From CAYRNC01 sp964425645 (GTDB lineage Bacteria > Bacillota > Clostridia > Peptostreptococcales > Anaerovoracaceae): 8,844 nt of DNA. The position numbers were made by a program, and so were the translations under genes. The stretch is from positions 1 to 8,844 of the forward strand of contig CAYRNC010000073.1 in NCBI GenBank assembly GCA_964425645.1. Reading direction: 5' to 3'. This document shows, one piece after another, positions 5,781-8,844 of the stretch. How positions within the stretch are numbered: position 1 is the stretch's first letter; every line of letters begins with the position of its first letter. The notes under the pieces were generated by a model. That model was not told where the DNA came from. It did not search any database and was given only the letters and a program-made list of their open reading frames with translations.

Positions 5781-6551
5781 CTATCCCAGCTTCCTGATTT
5801 CTTTGCGAAGGCGGATGATTATCTTTTTTTCCAACCGGGATATGTAAGATTGGGATATCCCCATTTTATCAGCCACTTCTTTTTGGGTCATTTCTCGTCC
5901 GCTGACGAGACCGAATCTCATCTCCATAATTTGCTTTTCCCGATATGTCAGTTTTCTCATGGCATGACAAAGAAGGTTGCGATTGACCTCCTCCTCAATA
6001 TGACTGTACACAATATCGCTTTCCGTACCAAGGATATCCGATAAAAGCAGTTCATTGCCATCCCAATCCACATTTAAAGGCTCATCGAAGGATACCTCTG
6101 CCCGATTCCTGCTGTTTCTTCTTAAATACATCAAAATCTCGTTTTCAATACAGCGGGAGGCATAGGTGGCCAGCTTAATATTTTTTTCGGGATTAAACGT
6201 GTTGACCGCTTTAATCAAACCAATGGTACCTATAGAAATTAAATCCTCAACATTGACGCCCGCATTTTCAAATTTCTTTGCTATATATACAACAAGTCGA
6301 AGATTTCTTTCTATAAGCGTAGATTTAATTGCTCTTACACTTTCTTTTTCAGCACCGTTATTTTTTCGATTGCTGTCACTTTTCGAAAGTCGACTTATCA
6401 GTTCCTTTTCTTCTTCAGAAGATAAAGGTGGTGGTAACACCTCACTGCCGCCTATGTAAAAAACACCTCTGCCTATTTTGCCGGTGGTTTTAATCCATAT
6501 CCATAAGATTTTTATCTTGTTCCTGATTACTGCGAAAAAGCTATCATCCAT
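5781..6551 (-). CDS. sigE: Pro-sigma-E, early mother-cell sporulation sigma factor
   Basis: The 256-residue precursor becomes active in the mother cell after its N-terminal pro-sequence is removed by SpoIIGA. Residues 1-30 form a membrane-seeking pro-segment (IRNKIKILWIWIKTTGKIG) followed by the conserved cleavage neighbourhood VFYIGGSEVLPPPLS (30-44). Region 2 covers 79-145 (LIERNLRLVVYIAKKFEN, DLISIGTIGLIKAVNTFNPE, ATYASRCIENEILMYLRR), then VSFDEPLNVDWDGNELLLSD. The region 4 helix-turn-helix is at about 222-241 (TQKEVADKMGISQSYISRLE). AGGAGGG lies 8 nt before the ATG. The start overlaps the end of spoIIGA by 8 bp, so the two are translationally coupled. The protein is longer than B. subtilis SigE because of about 11 extra charged and polar residues at 56-78, between the PPPL stretch and region 2, and a slightly longer pro-segment. 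Confidence 0.97.
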   Translation of the reverse strand: MDDSFFAVIRNKIKILWIWIKTTGKIGRGVFYIGGSEVLPPPLSSEEEKELISRLSKSDSNRKNNGAEKESVRAIKSTLIERNLRLVVYIAKKFENAGVNVEDLISIGTIGLIKAVNTFNPEKNIKLATYASRCIENEILMYLRRNSRNRAEVSFDEPLNVDWDGNELLLSDILGTESDIVYSHIEEEVNRNLLCHAMRKLTYREKQIMEMRFGLVSGREMTQKEVADKMGISQSYISRLEKKIIIRLRKEIRKLG

Positions 6552-7422
6552 TCAAAACGCCCTCCTCCATCACCGCCGGATTTAGCAGCAGCTCATACGG
6601 GATTCCGTCCCTGCTTGCAGGGAATGATCCCCCATATATACCTAAAATTATTTCTACATTTTTTGATCCTCTGCATCTGTCATGAAGCACAACGCGGTCA
6701 GGCCTGACACCTGTCAATAGGCCATTCTCTTCCCCTACAGAACAAAAAGGAATTAACCTATACCGGTATCCGATTATCGGTTCTTCACATTCAGTAATCG
6801 AATTCCAATCCGGCATAAACCCTCTTATAAGGTTTTCAGTCACGAGAAATACCGGTCGTCCCGACATGGGATCACGAAGAAAGTTCCCTGTATCCACCAT
6901 ACCCCGGATTAATTTACTTACACCTTCTATCTCTATCTCAACATCCACGTCCACCCTTCCCCTCCAAAGCCTTTCTTTTAGAAAAGAAATGAATACGGAA
7001 AAAAGCAGCCAGGTGACAGCCATGCCCAGAACGACGATTCGATAACTGATGTCTCCTAAATAAAATCCGCCGACCCCCGCAATCCCTATTAGTCCAACAA
7101 AATACATGACGCCGATGGTGACTCCACCCATCGCCAGGTTAATTATGTAAAAGACTAAAACCCCTTGGCCTAACCGCTTCCACCCGACAAAAGAAAACGT
7201 AAGCAATAGAACAGTGAAAGAAAACAGGAGTTTTAACCCTATAGAAACAAAAAAGGGCATACCTGTACAAAAAAGTGTAAATGCGTACAGACCACAGGAG
7301 ATGCTTCCCATTACCATTCGGAGCCATTTGATCGGAAACCCGCACATCTGTCCCGTTAAAAGCAGCACAACTAATCCGGCAAGACCATTTTCCAAAAACA
7401 AATACTCCGCATAAATAACCAT
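6544..7422 (-). CDS. spoIIGA: SpoIIGA, pro-sigma-E processing aspartic protease
   Basis: The 292-residue protein cleaves the pro-sequence from sigma-E after a signal from the forespore (SpoIIR in B. subtilis). It has the family layout: about five hydrophobic segments in residues 1-148 that anchor it in the septal membrane, then a soluble aspartic-protease domain from about 155. The catalytic motif is MVDTGNFLRDP with Asp177, equivalent to the DTGN of retroviral-type aspartic proteases. A downstream GRPVFLVTE and VEIILGIYGGSF support the fold. The start ATG has GGGAGGG 7 nt upstream, and that site is the 3' arm of the rplT terminator hairpin. Its stop lies inside the sigE start region, an 8-bp overlap. 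The gene is read from a promoter in the rplT-spoIIGA gap that resembles the B. subtilis spoIIG promoter. Confidence 0.96.
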   Translation of the reverse strand: MVIYAEYLFLENGLAGLVVLLLTGQMCGFPIKWLRMVMGSISCGLYAFTLFCTGMPFFVSIGLKLLFSFTVLLLTFSFVGWKRLGQGVLVFYIINLAMGGVTIGVMYFVGLIGIAGVGGFYLGDISYRIVVLGMAVTWLLFSVFISFLKERLWRGRVDVDVEIEIEGVSKLIRGMVDTGNFLRDPMSGRPVFLVTENLIRGFMPDWNSITECEEPIIGYRYRLIPFCSVGEENGLLTGVRPDRVVLHDRCRGSKNVEIILGIYGGSFPASRDGIPYELLLNPAVMEEGVLNG

Positions 7423-7423
7423 T

Positions 7424-7471
7424 AAAAAACCCTCCCAGGTGTTTGTATGATTATAACCTTGGGAGGGGTTT
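7424..7471 (-). terminator. rplT terminator whose 3' arm is the spoIIGA ribosome binding site
   Basis: Eight perfect GC-rich pairs (7430-7437 with 7460-7467) are extended by three A-T pairs past one bulge and by two G-C pairs past another, giving a strong stem. On the minus strand the stem is followed by TTTTTT (7424-7429), two bases before the spoIIGA ATG. The 3' arm GGGAGGG (7430-7436) is the only Shine-Dalgarno sequence of spoIIGA. The loop contains the TATAAT of the spoIIG promoter. The plus-strand side is also followed by a T-rich tract, but no plus-strand gene needs it. Confidence 0.85.
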
Positions 7472-7497
7472 ATTTTTTGTCAGAAACGATTGTCGAA
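7450..7497 (-). promoter_or_regulatory. Spo0A-type spoIIG promoter (22-bp spacer) with a Spo0A box
   Basis: On the minus strand CTGACA (7478-7483, five of six matches to the -35 consensus) is separated by 22 bp from a perfect TATAAT (7450-7455). The B. subtilis spoIIG promoter is known for this long spacing and for activation by Spo0A~P together with sigma-A. A perfect Spo0A box core, TGTCGAA on the plus strand (7491-7497), lies just upstream of the -35, at about -48 to -54 from a start near 7443. A weaker TTGTCAGAA (7477-7485) overlaps the -35, 13 bp from the first. The expected leader is only about 21 nt. Element positions are seen; the activation mode is inferred by analogy. Confidence 0.75.
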
Positions 7498-7503
7498 AAA
7501 CCT

Positions 7504-7863
7504 CTATTTCTCTACCGCTTTCTTTGCAGTCTCGGCCAGCCTTGCAAATCCTTTGGGATCGTAAATAGCCATCTCCGCCAACATCTTGCGATTGATCTCT
7601 ATACCCGATACGCGCAGACCGTTCATCAGCTTACTGTAGGACATACCGTTCATCCTTGCCCCTGCATTGATCCTGGCTATCCAAAGACGCCTGTATTCCC
7701 TTTTTTTATTCTTTCTACCCACATATGCCGAACTTAAAGCCCTCATCACTGCCGGATTAGCACAACGAAAAATCTTGCTCTTTGATCCGTAGTATCCTTT
7801 TGCAAGCTTTAATATTTTGTTATGTCTTTTTTTAGAGTTTATACCTCTTTTCACCCTTGCCAT
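7504..7863 (-). CDS. rplT: 50S ribosomal protein L20
   Basis: The 119-residue protein is a standard L20, an early-assembly protein that binds 23S rRNA in domain II. It begins MARVKRGINSKKRHNKILKL and contains AKGYYGSKSKIFRCANPAVM, YRRLWIARINAGARMNGMSY and a C-terminal domain with GLRVSGIEINRKMLAEMAI. Its usual sequence order and length are fully kept. GGAGGGAG (7869-7876) precedes the ATG. It is the last gene of the infC-rpmI-rplT operon, 17 bp after rpmI. In Gram-positive bacteria L20 is also the repressor of this operon through the infC leader, and the matching leader is present upstream. A Spo0A box begins 6 bp past its stop codon. Confidence 0.98.
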   Translation of the reverse strand: MARVKRGINSKKRHNKILKLAKGYYGSKSKIFRCANPAVMRALSSAYVGRKNKKREYRRLWIARINAGARMNGMSYSKLMNGLRVSGIEINRKMLAEMAIYDPKGFARLAETAKKAVEK

Positions 7864-7880
7864 TTTTGCTCCCTCCTAAC

Positions 7881-8075
7881 CTACACACTCAACACTTTTT
7901 TTATCCGCTTTTCATCACAGGCTGCAAGCAATGTAGGCTTACGCAGATTTCGCTTTCTCTTAGCACTTTTTTTAGTGAGTATGTGGCTTTTATATGCCTT
8001 ATGTCTCATAACCTTTCCGGTTCCCGTAATCTTAAATCTTTTTTTTGCCCCCCTGTGGGATTTCATCTTTGCCAT
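7881..8075 (-). CDS. rpmI: 50S ribosomal protein L35
   Basis: The 64-residue, strongly basic protein is L35 of the large ribosomal subunit. It shows the family pattern MAKMKSHRGAKKRFKITGTG, then HILTKKSAKRKRNLRK and the closing DEKRIKKVL. Length is usual. GGAGGA (8085-8090) lies 9 nt before the ATG. It sits between infC (32 bp upstream) and rplT (17 bp downstream), the widespread operon order. Nothing odd is seen. Confidence 0.98.
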   Translation of the reverse strand: MAKMKSHRGAKKRFKITGTGKVMRHKAYKSHILTKKSAKRKRNLRKPTLLAACDEKRIKKVLSV

Positions 8076-8107
8076 ATTATCGGTTCCTCCTGCCTACTAT
8101 AATAATT

Positions 8108-8623
8108 TTATTTTTCTGTTTTAGGTGCCACTATCATAATAAGGCTCCTGCCTTCAAAGGTCGGCTTTTTTTCCACAGTGCCCACCAAAGAGACAGCATC
8201 TGAAAATTTCGCCATGACCTGTTGTCCTACATTGATGTGGTCTTTTTCTCTGCCTTTGAATCGAAGGCTCACTTTAACCTTGTCCCCATCCTTTAAAAAT
8301 TTTGATGCATTGTTAGCCTTAACCATGAGATCATGCTCTTCAATGAAAGTGGAAAGCCGGATTTCTTTTACATCTATGGTTTTTTGTTTCTTCCGGGCCT
8401 CTTTTTCTTTTTTCTGCAGCTCATAGCGGTATTTTCCATAGTCAAGAATCCTACAGACCGGTGGGGTTGCGTTAGGGGCGATATTTACCAGATCCAGTTT
8501 CCGATCACTAGCCAGCAATAACGCCTCATCTATGCTGAGAATCCCTAGCTGGGTTCCATCACTGTCAATAACTCTGACTTCCTTGTCACGAATCTCTTCG
8601 TTGATAAGATTTACCTTGCTAAT
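8108..8623 (-). CDS. infC: Translation initiation factor IF-3, probable AUU start
   Basis: IF-3 binds the 30S subunit, keeps it apart from 50S and checks start codon and initiator tRNA. The N-terminal domain shows LINEEIRDKEVRVIDSDGTQ and NATPPVCRILDYGKYRYE. The Lys-rich linker helix is KKEKEARKKQK, and the C-terminal domain has VKEIRLSTFIEEHD and KVKVSLRFKGRE. I choose ATT 8621-8623 as the start (171 residues), because GGGAGGTG (8630-8637) then has a 6-nt spacer. The in-frame GTG at 8630-8632 is part of that Shine-Dalgarno sequence and so cannot have one of its own. An AUU start is established for E. coli infC, where IF-3 represses its own translation by discriminating against it. The gene heads the infC-rpmI-rplT operon and is preceded by a leader with an attenuator. 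Confidence 0.95.
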   Translation of the reverse strand: MSKVNLINEEIRDKEVRVIDSDGTQLGILSIDEALLLASDRKLDLVNIAPNATPPVCRILDYGKYRYELQKKEKEARKKQKTIDVKEIRLSTFIEEHDLMVKANNASKFLKDGDKVKVSLRFKGREKDHINVGQQVMAKFSDAVSLVGTVEKKPTFEGRSLIMIVAPKTEK

Positions 8624-8640
8624 GTTTCGCACCTCCCAAT

Positions 8641-8669
8641 AAAAAAAGCGGGGTTGTAAAAAGTCCGCT
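8641..8669 (-). terminator. Attenuator terminator just before infC
   Basis: On the minus strand AGCGG (8665-8669 on the map) pairs with CCGCT (8647-8651), followed by seven T residues (8641-8647). The T-run ends three bases before the infC Shine-Dalgarno sequence. The 5' arm can instead pair with an upstream leader segment, so it is conditional. Confidence 0.75.
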
Positions 8670-8781
8670 CTCGAAAATCTGCCATATCATTCCAAAGAAA
8701 TGATGAAAACAGTCAGTTCCTATTAACCGTTACAGCTTACGCCGCAAGGTGAGAAGCGGAATACTTCTACTTTCTGTCTAC
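8641..8781 (-). ncRNA. infC leader RNA (L20-responsive type)
   Basis: About 140 nt between the predicted start of transcription and the infC Shine-Dalgarno site are non-coding and structured. A 9-bp antiterminator can form between TCCGCTTCTC (complement of 8751-8760) and GAGAGCGGA (complement of 8664-8672), with one bulged U. This uses up the 5' arm of the attenuator terminator. A separate 6-bp hairpin lies between (8686-8691 with 8699-8704). In B. subtilis the infC-rpmI-rplT operon is repressed by L20 binding to a leader that imitates its 23S rRNA site and promotes termination. Context and architecture match; I did not verify the L20-binding core base by base. Confidence 0.75.
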
Positions 8782-8787
8782 TACGTG

Positions 8788-8817
8788 AGGATATCACGGA
8801 CGCAGCTGTTTTGTCAA
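8788..8817 (-). promoter_or_regulatory. Promoter of the infC-rpmI-rplT operon
   Basis: On the minus strand a perfect TTGACA (8812-8817) is 18 bp from TATCCT (8788-8793). Transcription would start near 8781, about 158 bases before the infC start codon. The A/T-rich stretch at 8821-8834 could act as an UP element. Confidence 0.75.
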
Positions 8818-8844
8818 TGCATTTTTAAAGTTTAAGTCAGGCCA

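Noticed and set aside
8630..8632. GTG start for infC giving 174 residues.
   Set aside because: The GTG is part of the Shine-Dalgarno sequence GGGAGGTG and leaves no spacer; ATT at 8621-8623 has proper spacing.

Overview
The window reads as chromosome of a low-to-moderate GC, anaerobic, endospore-forming Firmicute, most likely a member of the class Clostridia. The reasons are a spoIIGA-sigE-sigG cluster, a rubredoxin, an SLH-domain surface protein, an infC-rpmI-rplT operon with a Gram-positive type leader, and strong GGAGG-type ribosome binding sites. I cannot assign a genus from sequence alone.

Left part, plus strand (1-3846 and beyond). The window opens inside the 3' end of an S-layer homology protein closed by an intrinsic terminator. 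Next comes a decayed IS1634-type transposase (about 489-1310) that lacks its N-terminal half and carries three single-base frameshifts. Then follow a membrane-anchored protein with an MltG/YceG N-terminal-like (LysM-like) domain, and a divergent pair of small unrecognised helical proteins (2049-2327 minus, 2387-2818 plus). A class II fructose-bisphosphate aldolase and a PAP2-family membrane phosphatase sit 6 bp apart as a likely two-gene operon. A 52-residue rubredoxin lies convergent to the PAP2 gene, 2 bp from it. Its best intrinsic terminator lies inside the PAP2 coding sequence.

Right part, all minus strand, in transcription order: infC promoter and L20-type leader with attenuator, infC (probable AUU start), rpmI, rplT, then spoIIGA, sigE, sigG. 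The first three make IF3 and ribosomal proteins L35 and L20. The last three are the compartment-specific sporulation cascade: SpoIIGA is the membrane protease that matures pro-sigma-E in the mother cell, and sigma-G acts later in the forespore.

The most interesting stretch is the 81-bp gap between rplT and spoIIGA. It holds a perfect Spo0A box core and a promoter whose -35 and -10 elements are 22 bp apart, the unusual spacing known for the Bacillus subtilis spoIIG promoter. It also holds an rplT terminator hairpin whose loop carries the -10 element and whose 3' arm is the Shine-Dalgarno sequence of spoIIGA. Read-through RNA would therefore be terminated or have its ribosome binding site locked in a stem. 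RNA started at the internal promoter lacks the 5' arm and leaves the site free. This looks like a compact insulator between a growth operon and a sporulation operon. A second Spo0A box core lies in the sigE-sigG gap. No stretch longer than 300 bases lacks a gene or gene remnant, and I saw no tRNA, rRNA or CRISPR array.
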